A stretch of 64,000 bases of DNA. It comes from Muribaculaceae bacterium (GTDB lineage Bacteria; Bacteroidota; Bacteroidia; Bacteroidales; Muribaculaceae). Location: NCBI GenBank assembly GCA_017935045.1, contig JAGBIJ010000020.1, forward strand, positions 124,001 through 188,000, given 5' to 3'. Numbering within the stretch: the stretch's first letter is position 1; every line of letters starts with the position of its first letter. The notes under the pieces are model-generated. The model searched no databases, had not been told where the DNA came from, and saw only the letters and a program-made list of their open reading frames with translations. Positions 15,685-24,657 of this stretch are shown in pieces. The translations under genes were made by a program, and so were the position numbers.

Positions 15685-16710
15685 ATGATTTATTTTGACA
15701 GCGATTATATGACGGGGGCGCATCCTCGGGTTATGGAGCGGCTTGTGGCCACCAACGGACTGCACACGAAGGGCTACGGACGCGATGAGTTTACGGCTCG
15801 CGCACGCCGGCTAATCCTGGATGCGTGCGGACTCGGACAGGGCGAGGTATATCTGCTTGAGGGAGGCACGCAGACCAATGCCGTAGTCATAGACCGCCTG
15901 CTCGACCACAACGATGGCGTCATCGCCGCGGACACCGCGCACATCAATGTGCATGAGGCCGGCGCCATCGAATCCAACGGTCACAAGATACTGGCTCTGC
16001 CCGGCCACGACGGCAAGCTTAAAGCCGAAGATATCCAGCAGTACCTGCGGGATTTCTACAACGATGACACTAACCATTATATGGTAAAACCGGCTATGGT
16101 CTACATCTCTTTTCCCACTGAACTCGGCACTGTCTACACGCATGAGGAGCTGAAAGCTATCAGAGAGGTATGCGACGAATACGACATGCCGCTGTATGCC
16201 GACGGAGCCCGTCTGGCCTATGGCCTGGCGGCCGGCGGCACAGATGTCACGCTCAGGGAGCTGGCCACGATGTGCGATGTGTTTTACATCGGCGGCACAA
16301 AATGCGGCGCTCTGTTAGGCGAAGCTGTAGTGACCCGTCGCCCGGAGCTGCTCCGCCGTTTCGTCTCGCTGATTAAGGTACATGGAGCCACTCTGGCCAA
16401 AGGGCGTGTACTTGGTGTTCAGTTTGAGACATTGTTTACCGACGGTCTTTACGAACAGATAGGCCGCCATGCCGTCGAAATGGCTCTGCGCCTTAAAGCA
16501 GGCTTTATCAGCAAAGGCCACAAACTCTATATAGACTCCCCTACCAATCAGCAATTCTTCGTGCTGCCCAACGATAAAATAGACTCGCTGCGTCGCGTCG
16601 CTTCGTTTGAGCTGTGGGGGCCGCGCGGGGAGCACGAGACTCCGGTTCGCTTCGTGACAGACTGGGCCACATCGCCCGAGGATATAGACAAGCTGATAGA
16701 CGCCCTGTAA
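15685..16710 (+). CDS. ltaE: Low-specificity L-threonine aldolase
   Basis: 341 residues from the ATG at 15685 (MIYFDSDYMTGAHPRVM). It is a fold-type I PLP enzyme. Visible are the LLEGGTQTNAVVIDRLL substrate-binding stretch, YADGARLAYGLA with the PLP-contacting Asp, and the Schiff-base lysine in YIGGTKCGALLGEAVV. The enzyme cleaves L-threonine or L-allo-threonine to glycine and acetaldehyde in the cytoplasm. The next gene, proC, begins 26 bp downstream on the same strand and is probably co-transcribed. Length is typical for the family. Confidence 0.92.
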   Translation: MIYFDSDYMTGAHPRVMERLVATNGLHTKGYGRDEFTARARRLILDACGLGQGEVYLLEGGTQTNAVVIDRLLDHNDGVIAADTAHINVHEAGAIESNGHKILALPGHDGKLKAEDIQQYLRDFYNDDTNHYMVKPAMVYISFPTELGTVYTHEELKAIREVCDEYDMPLYADGARLAYGLAAGGTDVTLRELATMCDVFYIGGTKCGALLGEAVVTRRPELLRRFVSLIKVHGATLAKGRVLGVQFETLFTDGLYEQIGRHAVEMALRLKAGFISKGHKLYIDSPTNQQFFVLPNDKIDSLRRVASFELWGPRGEHETPVRFVTDWATSPEDIDKLIDAL

Positions 16711-16736
16711 GCAAATACCCTCTAAACCACGCTTCA

Positions 16737-17510
16737 ATGAAGATTGCAATCATAGGAACAGGCAATATGGGGTCTGCGATAGCGGCCTCTCTCTCCGATA
16801 CACAGTATCAAGTAATCTGTACGGTCTCCTCGGAAGCGACATTGCATAGGATACGCGAAGAACTGCCATACACCACAGTTACCACAGACAACTCACAAGC
16901 CGTGACCGACGCAGACATAGTAATTTTAGCCGTAAAGCCCCGCATAGCGCAGTCTGTGCTTGCAGAAATCAAAGCCCATATCCGCCCCGGCACGACGGTC
17001 CTCTCGATAATCGCCGGACTGACTGTAGCCACACTCGCCACCGCTCTCGATGCAGCGTCCAGAAATCTTTCCATCCTAAGAGTCATACCCAATACCGCCA
17101 TACGTTACCGGCAAAGCGTGACGTTCATCGCTCCGGGCAATGGCGTCGGCAACGACGCGATTAAAACGACGGTAGATATCTTCAGCCTGTCGGGCGCCGC
17201 TTTCGTAATCGACGAAAGCCAGATGAGCGCATGCACCGCGCTGGCCTCTTGCGGCATAGCTTACTTCCTGCGTTTCATCAGAGCGGCTGCCCAGGGCGCC
17301 GTGGAGCTGGGGTTAAAACCTGATTTCGCTACCCGCGTGGCGGCTCTTACTGCTGCCGGAGCCGCATCGCTGCTTGCAGGGGGCGCCCACCCGGAGGCCG
17401 AGATAGACAAGGTCACGACTCCGGGCGGACTGACCATCAAAGGCCTTAATGCATTGGAAGATCATGGCTTCACCTCCGCAGTCATTGCAGCTCTACGCGC
17501 ATCCGTATAA
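16737..17510 (+). CDS. proC: Pyrroline-5-carboxylate reductase
   Basis: 257 residues from the ATG at 16737. The start is chosen because the Rossmann motif GTGNMGSAIA follows at residues 7-16. Other family signs are VILAVKPRIAQSVL, IIAGLTVATL, RVIPNTAIRY, and the C-terminal VTTPGGLTIKGLNAL signature that closes the active site. It reduces 1-pyrroline-5-carboxylate to L-proline with NAD(P)H, the last step of proline synthesis. proA and proB are not nearby. It likely shares a transcript with ltaE. Confidence 0.93.
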   Translation: MKIAIIGTGNMGSAIAASLSDTQYQVICTVSSEATLHRIREELPYTTVTTDNSQAVTDADIVILAVKPRIAQSVLAEIKAHIRPGTTVLSIIAGLTVATLATALDAASRNLSILRVIPNTAIRYRQSVTFIAPGNGVGNDAIKTTVDIFSLSGAAFVIDESQMSACTALASCGIAYFLRFIRAAAQGAVELGLKPDFATRVAALTAAGAASLLAGGAHPEAEIDKVTTPGGLTIKGLNALEDHGFTSAVIAALRASV

Positions 17511-17564
17511 AAGCCCGACACGCTTTTTTAACATTTTTTGTATAATGAATATCAACACGTAGGG

Positions 17565-17596
17565 TTGTAGGATTGGCGGAAAGATTGTAACTTTGT
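17565..17596 (+). promoter_or_regulatory. Promoter of glyS-lemA-FKBP
   Basis: TTG (17565-17567), then a spacer of about 20 nt, then TAACTTTG (17589-17596), 31 nt before the glyS ATG. Confidence 0.7.
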
Positions 17597-17627
17597 AGCT
17601 CATTCCAAAGATAAAGACTATAAGATA

Positions 17628-19172
17628 ATGGCAAAGCAAGAAGATGTGTTTAAGACTATAGTGTCTCACGCCAAGGAATATGGCTTCGTATTCCAGTCAA
17701 GCGAGATTTATGACGGACTGTCGGCTGTATATGATTACGGTCAGAACGGTGTGGAACTCAAAAATAATATCAAGCGCTATTGGTGGGAAGCGATGACAAT
17801 GCTCCATGACAATATAGTAGGTATCGATTCCGCCATCTTCATGCACCCCACTATATGGAAAGCCTCAGGTCATGTCGACGCTTTCAACGACCCTCTGATT
17901 GACAACCGCGATTCCAAAAAGCGCTACCGCGCCGACGTGCTGATAGAAGATGAAATCGGAAAAATCGAGGAAAAAATCAACAAGGAGGTAAGCAAGGCAG
18001 CGAAACGCTTCGGCGACAGCTTCGACGAGGCTATGTTCCGTCAGACCAATCCCCGCGTGCTTGAGCACCAGCGCAAGCGTGACGAGCTGCACGAGCGGTT
18101 TGCCAAGGCCATGGAGGCCAACGACCTGGCGGAGCTGAAGCAGATAATCCTTGACTACGGCATAGTCTGCCCCATCAGCGGCACGCGCAACTGGACGGAC
18201 GTACGCCAGTTCAATCTCATGTTCAAGACTGAGATGGGCTCCACAGCCGATGGCGCCATGGAGGTATATCTGCGTCCAGAGACGGCTCAAGGCATATTCG
18301 TCAACTATCTGAATGTACAGAAGACCGGACGCATGCGTATCCCGTTCGGCATAGCGCAGATAGGCAAAGCGTTCCGCAACGAGATAGTGGCTCGTCAGTT
18401 TATCTTCCGCATGCGCGAGTTCGAACAGATGGAGATGCAGTTTTTCGTGCGTCCGGGCGAGGAGCTGAAATACTTCGATTTCTGGCGCCAGACGCGTCTG
18501 CGCTGGCACAAGGCGCTCGGTCTGGGCGACGACAAGTATCGCTTCCACGACCACGAGAAACTGGCTCACTACGCCAACGCGGCTACCGACATAGAGTTCA
18601 AGATGCCGTTCGGCTTCAAGGAGGTGGAAGGCATCCACTCGCGCACCGACTTCGACCTGTCGCAACACGAGAAATTCTCTGGCAAGAAGATACAGTACTT
18701 CGATCCCGAGCTGGGCGAGAGCTATGTGCCTTACGTCATCGAGACATCAATAGGCGTGGACCGCATGTTCCTGACCGTATTATGCAGCTCATACGAAGAA
18801 CAGCAGCTTGAAGGGGGCGACTCGCGCGTAGTGCTGCACATACCCGCGCCTCTGGCACCGGTAAAATGCGCTGTCCTGCCTCTGATTAAAAAAGACGGAC
18901 TGCCCGAAAAAGCCCGGGAGATACAGCATCGTCTGCGTTTCGACTTCAACTGTCACTACGAGGAGAAAGACACCATCGGAAAGCGCTACCGCCGTCAGGA
19001 CGCCATCGGCACGCCCTACTGCATCACGGTGGATCACCAGACTCTTGAAGACGACACCGTCACTCTGCGCCATCGTGACACTATGGCCCAGGAGCGCGTG
19101 AGCATAGCCGAGGCAGAACGCATACTCAAGGAGGAAGTCAGCCTCAACTCATTACTCCGCAAACTTTTATAA
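17628..19172 (+). CDS. glyS: Glycyl-tRNA synthetase (dimeric type)
   Basis: 514 residues, the size of the alpha2 single-chain glycyl-tRNA synthetase rather than the two-subunit GlyQ/GlyS type. The class II core shows VYDYGQNGVELKNNIKRYWW near the N-terminus, RPETAQGIFVNY (motif 2 region), FRNEIVARQFIFRMREFEQMEM, and ETSIGVDRMFL (motif 3). A C-terminal anticodon-binding domain begins near residue 400 (APVKCAVLPLIKK). It charges tRNA-Gly with glycine. The stop is followed after 10 bp by lemA and then an FKBP lipoprotein gene, forming a likely operon. Confidence 0.95.
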   Translation: MAKQEDVFKTIVSHAKEYGFVFQSSEIYDGLSAVYDYGQNGVELKNNIKRYWWEAMTMLHDNIVGIDSAIFMHPTIWKASGHVDAFNDPLIDNRDSKKRYRADVLIEDEIGKIEEKINKEVSKAAKRFGDSFDEAMFRQTNPRVLEHQRKRDELHERFAKAMEANDLAELKQIILDYGIVCPISGTRNWTDVRQFNLMFKTEMGSTADGAMEVYLRPETAQGIFVNYLNVQKTGRMRIPFGIAQIGKAFRNEIVARQFIFRMREFEQMEMQFFVRPGEELKYFDFWRQTRLRWHKALGLGDDKYRFHDHEKLAHYANAATDIEFKMPFGFKEVEGIHSRTDFDLSQHEKFSGKKIQYFDPELGESYVPYVIETSIGVDRMFLTVLCSSYEEQQLEGGDSRVVLHIPAPLAPVKCAVLPLIKKDGLPEKAREIQHRLRFDFNCHYEEKDTIGKRYRRQDAIGTPYCITVDHQTLEDDTVTLRHRDTMAQERVSIAEAERILKEEVSLNSLLRKLL

Positions 19173-19182
19173 TAATCTGTCA

Positions 19183-19794
19183 ATGAAAAAATATACAACC
19201 CTTATAGTCATCGGCGCCATCGTCCTTGTATTGGGTATATGGCTCGGCGTAGGCTACAACTCCATGCTTTCGTCCGAACTTGAGGTCGAAAAGTCATGGG
19301 GAAATGTCGAGAGCCAATATCAGCGTCGCAAAGACTTGATTCCCAATCTGGAGAAGACGGTCAAAGCCTTCGCCAGACACGAGGAGAAGACCTATACCGA
19401 GGTAGTAAAAGCCCGTACCGCCGCGCAACGCGCTCAGCAGGCGGCTGACATGACTGCGCAGGCCGTGCCTGACGACGACTTGCAGATGGAGCGCTACATG
19501 CAGGCGCAGGATCAGGCCAAGAAAGCGCTCGACATATATGTCAACGCCGTCACTGAGGCTTATCCGGAGTTGCGCTCGTCGCAGAACTTCCTTGATTTTC
19601 AGGAAAACCTGACCGGCACCGAGAACCGCATACAGGTGGCCCGGGCAAACTATAACGAGGCCGTACAGACATACAACAAAAAAGTACGCTCTTTCCCAAA
19701 TGTACTGATTTCCGGCATATTCGGCTTCAGCAAGAAATCCATGTTCAAAGCTGACGCTGACGCCGCTCTCGCGCCTCAAGTTTTCGAAGAATAA
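19183..19794 (+). CDS. lemA: LemA family protein
   Basis: 203 residues. One N-terminal membrane span (TTLIVIGAIVLVLGIWLGVGY) is followed by YNSMLSSELEVEKSWGNVES and the family hallmark QYQRRKDLIPNLEKTVK. Long helices carry the coiled part, ending with the RVARANYNEAVQTYNKKVRSFP-type motif and a C-terminal FKADADAA. LemA proteins are membrane-anchored with a periplasmic helical domain; the precise role is unknown. The last base of its stop codon is the first base of the next ATG (TAATG), pointing to coupled expression with the FKBP lipoprotein. Confidence 0.92.
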   Translation: MKKYTTLIVIGAIVLVLGIWLGVGYNSMLSSELEVEKSWGNVESQYQRRKDLIPNLEKTVKAFARHEEKTYTEVVKARTAAQRAQQAADMTAQAVPDDDLQMERYMQAQDQAKKALDIYVNAVTEAYPELRSSQNFLDFQENLTGTENRIQVARANYNEAVQTYNKKVRSFPNVLISGIFGFSKKSMFKADADAALAPQVFEE

Positions 19795-20354
19795 TGAAAA
19801 GACTGATATATTTATTCGCAGGCGTCATGGCTGCGGGCACATGTCTGACATCATGCCTGGACAGCGACGACCCGTACAAATCAGAAAAAGATTGGCGCGA
19901 GCATAACGACGCATGGCTGGCCGCCAAAGAGGCGGAGACCGACGCTCAGGGACACCATGTCTATGAGCGTATCGGATGCGATTGGGATATAAACGGCTAT
20001 GTCTTGATGAAGTGGCACAACGACCGCACGCTGACACAGAAGGAGCTCTCCCCTATCTCCAGCTCCACGGTCGATGTCAAATATGAAATGCAGAATGTCG
20101 ACTCGCTGATGATAGACAATTCCTACAGCCGGACCAGTCCTGCCGACAGCATATATCGCACAAGGCTCAACAAGACCATCAGCGGCTGGGTAATAGGACT
20201 GACACAGATGCACGTCGGCGACTCCGTCACGATGATTGTACCCTATTCGCAGGGTTACGGCAATGCGGCCTACAACTCCGTCAGGGCATATTCCAATCTG
20301 GTGTACCATATTAAATTAACAGGAATACCGGGCTACCAGACCGAGGTAAAATAA
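19794..20354 (+). CDS. FKBP-type peptidyl-prolyl isomerase lipoprotein
   Basis: 186 residues. A lipoprotein signal peptide has the lipobox LTSC (Cys at about residue 22), followed by acidic residues typical of surface or outer-membrane sorting. The C-terminal 110 residues are FKBP-like: SSTVDVKYEM, GWVIGLTQMHVGDSVTMIVPYSQGYG and LVYHIKLTGI match the family core. It likely helps folding of envelope proteins. The start overlaps the lemA stop by one base. Catalytic residues are only partly recognisable, so isomerase activity is inferred from family. Confidence 0.87.
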   Translation: MKRLIYLFAGVMAAGTCLTSCLDSDDPYKSEKDWREHNDAWLAAKEAETDAQGHHVYERIGCDWDINGYVLMKWHNDRTLTQKELSPISSSTVDVKYEMQNVDSLMIDNSYSRTSPADSIYRTRLNKTISGWVIGLTQMHVGDSVTMIVPYSQGYGNAAYNSVRAYSNLVYHIKLTGIPGYQTEVK

Positions 20355-20387
20355 GATGTTTCATCTATATACTGACAGCCGAGAATA

Positions 20388-20430
20388 GATTACCCGCGCT
20401 CTCTGCCAAAGGCGTTGAGCGCGGGTAATC
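20388..20430. terminator. Bidirectional terminator between the FKBP gene and lgt
   Basis: A 13-bp perfect stem (GATTACCCGCGCT, 20388-20400, with AGCGCGGGTAATC, 20418-20430) between convergent genes; followed by TTATTT on the plus side. Confidence 0.8.
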
Positions 20431-20467
20431 TTATTTCCGGCTGTACGGCAACAGGGGAACGTACCGC

Positions 20468-21313
20468 TTATTTTTTATCTTTCGCAGGCTCGTCGGCAAA
20501 ACGTCCGGGGAAGCTCCAGTGCTGCCGGGGGCGCGTCATGGCGTAGGCAATCAGGCCGATACCGAGCGCGATGAACGGCAACGAGAGCCACTGCCCCATG
20601 TTGAGCGTCATATCTGCTTCCCATGCTTCCTGCGGATTCTTGACATACTCTATCAGGAAACGCGCGCCGAAGGTAACGAGGAAGAATACGCCTGTCATAA
20701 GCCAGGGGCGCTCCTCGGCGTTGCGTTTCCAATACATCCACATCAGCAGCCCGAAAAGAGCGAAATAACAGAGCGCTTCATATATCTGAGTGGGATGCGC
20801 CGGCAGTGTCTGGCCGTCTCTGACAAATATCATACCCCACGGCAAATCGGTATAGCCGCCGTATATCTCGCTGTTGAACAGATTGCCAAGCCTGATCAGG
20901 CCACCGGTCAACGCTATGGGAGCGACAACCTTGTCTATAGTCCACGACGGATTCTTGTGTGTGACGAACCAGGAGAACAGACAGAGACCTATGAAGATGG
21001 CTATAGCCCCTCCGTGGCTCGCCAGACCTCCTTCCCATATACGCAGAATCTCCGACGGATGCTGGCTGTAATAGTCCCATTCATAGAAAAACACATGTCC
21101 GAGACGCGCGCCTATGACTGTACAAACCACAAGATATATCAGCAAAGTTCCAAGCCAGCGCTCCGGAGCGCCTTCATGCCTGAACATGCGCGCCACAATC
21201 ATATAGCCCAACAGGAAACCTATGGCAAACATCAGACCGTACCAGCGGACTGACAACGGACCCAGTGTAATGAGAATAGGGTCTACATTCCATGTAATAA
21301 ACGATGTAATCAT
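20468..21313 (-). CDS. lgt: Prolipoprotein diacylglyceryl transferase
   Basis: 281 residues with about seven membrane spans. Characteristic motifs are VRWYGLMFAIGFLLGY near the start, GARLGHVFFYEWDYY, GGLASHGGAIAIFIGL, and the Lgt signature GLIRLGNLFNSEIYG near residue 140. It transfers diacylglycerol from phosphatidylglycerol to the lipobox cysteine of prolipoproteins at the inner membrane, the first step in lipoprotein maturation. The window itself encodes substrates, such as the lipoproteins at 19794 and 21479. It has its own promoter and diverges from the lipoprotein gene at 21479. Confidence 0.95.
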   Translation of the reverse strand: MITSFITWNVDPILITLGPLSVRWYGLMFAIGFLLGYMIVARMFRHEGAPERWLGTLLIYLVVCTVIGARLGHVFFYEWDYYSQHPSEILRIWEGGLASHGGAIAIFIGLCLFSWFVTHKNPSWTIDKVVAPIALTGGLIRLGNLFNSEIYGGYTDLPWGMIFVRDGQTLPAHPTQIYEALCYFALFGLLMWMYWKRNAEERPWLMTGVFFLVTFGARFLIEYVKNPQEAWEADMTLNMGQWLSLPFIALGIGLIAYAMTRPRQHWSFPGRFADEPAKDKK

Positions 21314-21333
21314 TCTTTTTTTCGATTATACCG

Positions 21334-21364
21334 CAAAATTACTAAAAAATACACTATACTGCAA
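21334..21364 (-). promoter_or_regulatory. Promoter of lgt
   Basis: Minus-strand TTG (CAA at 21362-21364), 20 nt, then TAATTTTG (21341-21334); about 20 nt before the ATG. Confidence 0.7.
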
Positions 21365-21417
21365 ATATCAGCAACCTGCATCCGGCACTAACTACGCGCA
21401 CCATACATATACAAATT

Positions 21418-21447
21418 TTGTCATTTAAAAAAATTATAGTAATTTTG
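21418..21447 (+). promoter_or_regulatory. Promoter of the lipoprotein/DUF5723 pair
   Basis: TTG (21418-21420), 19 nt, then TAATTTTG (21440-21447); 31 nt before the ATG at 21479. Confidence 0.7.
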
Positions 21448-21478
21448 TAAAAAATTAACCTAATCAACTAATCTGCCA

Positions 21479-23179
21479 ATGAAGTCATTCAATAGCAAAA
21501 CGGCAGGGCTAAGTCTCCTGTCCGCAATCTTATTGACTGCATGCGTCGACGACAAATATGACCTCTCGGATATAGACACCACCGTCGGCTTGAAAGTCAA
21601 TGACCTTGTGATTCCTATGAACATGGATGCAATAACGCTCAAAAGCGTGATTGACATCAAAGATGGCGACGACATCCAAGTAATCAACGGGGAGTATGCG
21701 GTCATCAAAGATGGCGATTTCACATCATCGCCCGTAAACATCAGCGCAATCGACATGAACGCGCCCGCAATCAGCAACACAAGCCACAACTGCGCGCTGC
21801 TCCCCGGAACCAACACTTATGACATAAGCTCTAACGCCAGTCCGTTTTCATATTTTACAGATCAGGTTACTGACTGCATAGTGTCAATAGAGAGCGTGGG
21901 CACGGAGTGGACTCTGGACATAAACATGAGTCTGCATGAAAGCGACGGCGGCAAGGCCGTATCTGTAAACGGAAGTATAAGCGACTTAAAGTTGCGCATA
22001 CCGCGCGGTCTGACCCTGAAATCAGATGCCAGCTCCTATAACCCGAAGACAGGCATATACAATGCCGGCAACCGCCGTGTTACTGATGGCAAACTGGCCA
22101 TACACCTTCAGGCCATCGGCATCGATGCCGCGACCGCAGGAATAAAATATGACTACGCCACACATACTGCCTCGCTATCCGACGAGTGCGCCGTGACAGG
22201 CGGACTCCTGACGCTGGACAACGCCTCATCCCTCCCGCAATTATTACGCATGAACGCCAGCTACAATATGAGCGATATTCACGTGGCATCTTTTACCGGG
22301 GAGATACAGTATGACATCACAGGATGCGACTTTGAGGACATCGATCTCTCGACTTTGCCAGACTTTCTCTCGCAGAGCGGCACAGACATACGGCTCTTCA
22401 ATCCGCAGATATATATAAGTGTAGACGATCCGCTCAACGAATATTCGCTGGCGGCCCGCACCGGTATGACCATATCGGCTTACGATACTGCCGGACTGCG
22501 CGACGACTATTCTCTCGATTCGCCCGGCTACTTTGACATAGTGACACGCCCATCGCAGTCCACTTACCGGTTCTGTCTCTCCCCATTGCGTCCTGACAAC
22601 TATTTTGTCGACGGGCCGACAGAATGGGTTGCCTATAATTCACTGAGCAATGTGCTGTCCGGCGATGGGCTGCCGTCGCGCCTGCATGTGACACTTGACA
22701 ATCCCGTGCTTCCCCGCCAACGCGTAAGCAAACTTCCTTTAGGCACACAGCTCGGATCCGTGACCGGCAAATATACATTTTATGCTCCCCTGCAGCTCAA
22801 AAACGGGTCGCGCATAGTCTATACCGACGTTATGGACGGCTGGAGCAGCGAAGATCTGGACGCTGTCACAATCTCAACCCTGACAGTCACGGCTACAGTA
22901 AATTCCGATCTGCCTGTAGATGCGGTGTTGACCGCCTTCCCCATCGACAAGGATGGTCGCCGCATCGGCGATGTAGAGATTACCGGGGCCGAAGTCAAAG
23001 CCGGAGCCAAGGACCAGCCCATCACTCTCGTGCTGACCGGGCAGGTACGCATGCTCGACGGACTGCGCTACAACGTTACCGTGACAGATGCGGACAGCAA
23101 AGTCCTTACTCCGAAAATGTCACTGTCTCTCAGCAATATCCACGCGAAAGTCAGCGGAGAATATGTAAAAAAATTGTAA
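21479..23179 (+). CDS. Large lipoprotein of unknown function paired with a DUF5723-like barrel
   Basis: 566 residues. A lipoprotein signal ends in LLTAC (Cys near residue 22), followed by VDDKYDLSDID. The mature protein appears all-beta. Repeated patterns of the type TVGLKVNDLVIPMN, DIKDGDDIQVINGEYAVIKD and later VTLDNPVLP suggest several beta-sandwich modules. No catalytic motif was seen. The next gene begins 25 bp downstream and encodes an outer-membrane-type barrel, so the two probably form one outer-membrane unit. I recall similar lipoprotein/DUF5723 neighbours in Bacteroidales, without known function. Confidence 0.75.
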   Translation: MKSFNSKTAGLSLLSAILLTACVDDKYDLSDIDTTVGLKVNDLVIPMNMDAITLKSVIDIKDGDDIQVINGEYAVIKDGDFTSSPVNISAIDMNAPAISNTSHNCALLPGTNTYDISSNASPFSYFTDQVTDCIVSIESVGTEWTLDINMSLHESDGGKAVSVNGSISDLKLRIPRGLTLKSDASSYNPKTGIYNAGNRRVTDGKLAIHLQAIGIDAATAGIKYDYATHTASLSDECAVTGGLLTLDNASSLPQLLRMNASYNMSDIHVASFTGEIQYDITGCDFEDIDLSTLPDFLSQSGTDIRLFNPQIYISVDDPLNEYSLAARTGMTISAYDTAGLRDDYSLDSPGYFDIVTRPSQSTYRFCLSPLRPDNYFVDGPTEWVAYNSLSNVLSGDGLPSRLHVTLDNPVLPRQRVSKLPLGTQLGSVTGKYTFYAPLQLKNGSRIVYTDVMDGWSSEDLDAVTISTLTVTATVNSDLPVDAVLTAFPIDKDGRRIGDVEITGAEVKAGAKDQPITLVLTGQVRMLDGLRYNVTVTDADSKVLTPKMSLSLSNIHAKVSGEYVKKL

Positions 23180-23204
23180 ACGCACATAACCAATCCTGCA
23201 AAAC

Positions 23205-24569
23205 ATGAAAAAAATCATCATAACAACGGCTGTGTGCGTGGCTGCCGGAGCCGTCGTCCTCCCGGCCCAGAACACGCAGTCCGGCTATTTCCTCGACAGC
23301 TATACTTACGCATATCAGATGAACCCCGCGCTGGGAAATGACAAGAACTTCGTCGCCATGCCGGCTCTCGGCAATCTGGACGTAGCCTTGCGCGGCAATC
23401 TGCACCTGACCGACATACTTTATAATGTGGACGGGAAGACCACTACTTTCCTCAATCCCGGCGTCAGCGTATCGGAAGTAATGGGCAATCTTTCGGATGT
23501 CAACAAAATAGGCTCGGATATACGCATCAATCTCTTAGGCGCCGGCTTCAAGGCATGGGGCGGATACAACACGGTCAGTATCGGAGCCCGCGTCAACGTC
23601 GGAGCGCGCCTGCCCAAGAGCGTATTCTCACTGCTTAAGGAAGGCATATCCAACCGCACCTACGACATAACCGATCTTGATGTAGACGCTTCTGCCTACG
23701 CCGAGATAGCGCTGGGCCACTCGCGTGACATAGACGACCGATGGAGAGTGGGCGGCGCCCTCAAGGTACTGGTGGGGGGCGCCTCGCTCAGCGCACGCAT
23801 GAAGCAGGCTGACCTGACCCTGGGTACGGATTCATGGACCATCACTTCCGATGCCGAAATCCGGTCAAATATCAAGGGTCTGCGCTACAAGACAAAGTAT
23901 GACGATAACACCGGGCGCACCTATGTCGACGGGCTGGACGGCAGTTTCGACGGTCTCAACGGTTTCGGCCTCGGCTTTGACCTCGGAGCGCAGTTCCGAC
24001 TAAACTCCGACTGGTGTTTCTCTGCCGCTGTACTCGATCTCGGCTTCATCTCCTGGAGCGACACGCAGCTTGCCACTACCGACGGCCCGCAGACATTCGA
24101 TACAGACAAATATGTATTCAATCCTGACGATGACGCTCCGAACAGCTTCAAGAACGAATGGGAACGCATGCGCGACGACCTCGGCGCTCTCTACGAGCTT
24201 GCTGACAAGGGAAGCACAGGAAGCCGCACACAGGCTCTGAACGCCACTATAAACCTTGGCGCGGAATACACCCTTCCAGTCTACCGCAATCTCAAGTTCG
24301 GCCTGCTCAACACCACCCGCATAGCCGGCCGATATACCTGGACTGATTTCCGTCTGTCGGCCAATGTCGCTCCCTGCAAGGTGTTCTCTGCCGGCGTCAA
24401 TCTCGCCGCCGGCACCTACGGTGTAGGCTTCGGCTGGATAGCCAGCGTACACACCACGGGCTTCAACATGTTTGTCGGCATGGACCACACCATGGGCAAA
24501 CTGGCCAAGCAAGGTGTACCCCTGAGCAGCAACGCCTCGGTCAACTTCGGCATAAACTTCCCCTTCTGA
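23205..24569 (+). CDS. DUF5723-like outer-membrane beta-barrel protein
   Basis: 454 residues. A signal peptide (MKKIIITTAVCVAAGAVVLPAQ) is followed by SGYFLDSYTYAYQMNPAL, an early motif typical of DUF5723-like and other porin-type proteins. Glycine-rich alternating strands run to the terminal VNFGINFPF, which ends in an aromatic residue as expected for an outer-membrane barrel. It is likely co-transcribed with the lipoprotein upstream and ends in a strong terminator. Substrate or role is unknown; family naming is from memory of the pattern, not a search. Confidence 0.78.
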   Translation: MKKIIITTAVCVAAGAVVLPAQNTQSGYFLDSYTYAYQMNPALGNDKNFVAMPALGNLDVALRGNLHLTDILYNVDGKTTTFLNPGVSVSEVMGNLSDVNKIGSDIRINLLGAGFKAWGGYNTVSIGARVNVGARLPKSVFSLLKEGISNRTYDITDLDVDASAYAEIALGHSRDIDDRWRVGGALKVLVGGASLSARMKQADLTLGTDSWTITSDAEIRSNIKGLRYKTKYDDNTGRTYVDGLDGSFDGLNGFGLGFDLGAQFRLNSDWCFSAAVLDLGFISWSDTQLATTDGPQTFDTDKYVFNPDDDAPNSFKNEWERMRDDLGALYELADKGSTGSRTQALNATINLGAEYTLPVYRNLKFGLLNTTRIAGRYTWTDFRLSANVAPCKVFSAGVNLAAGTYGVGFGWIASVHTTGFNMFVGMDHTMGKLAKQGVPLSSNASVNFGINFPF

Positions 24570-24593
24570 CGCATAGCCAGACAGCACTGCAGC

Positions 24594-24639
24594 AATAAAA
24601 TCAGGCGCGGTTTCCGGAGAAGCCGCGCCTGATTTTATT
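24594..24639. terminator. Bidirectional terminator between the DUF5723 gene and ackA
   Basis: A 17-bp perfect stem (24594-24610 with 24623-24639, core AAATCAGGCGCGG) with A-rich and T-rich flanks, serving both convergent units. Confidence 0.88.
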
Positions 24640-24657
24640 ATGATGAATAGAGAAGGT

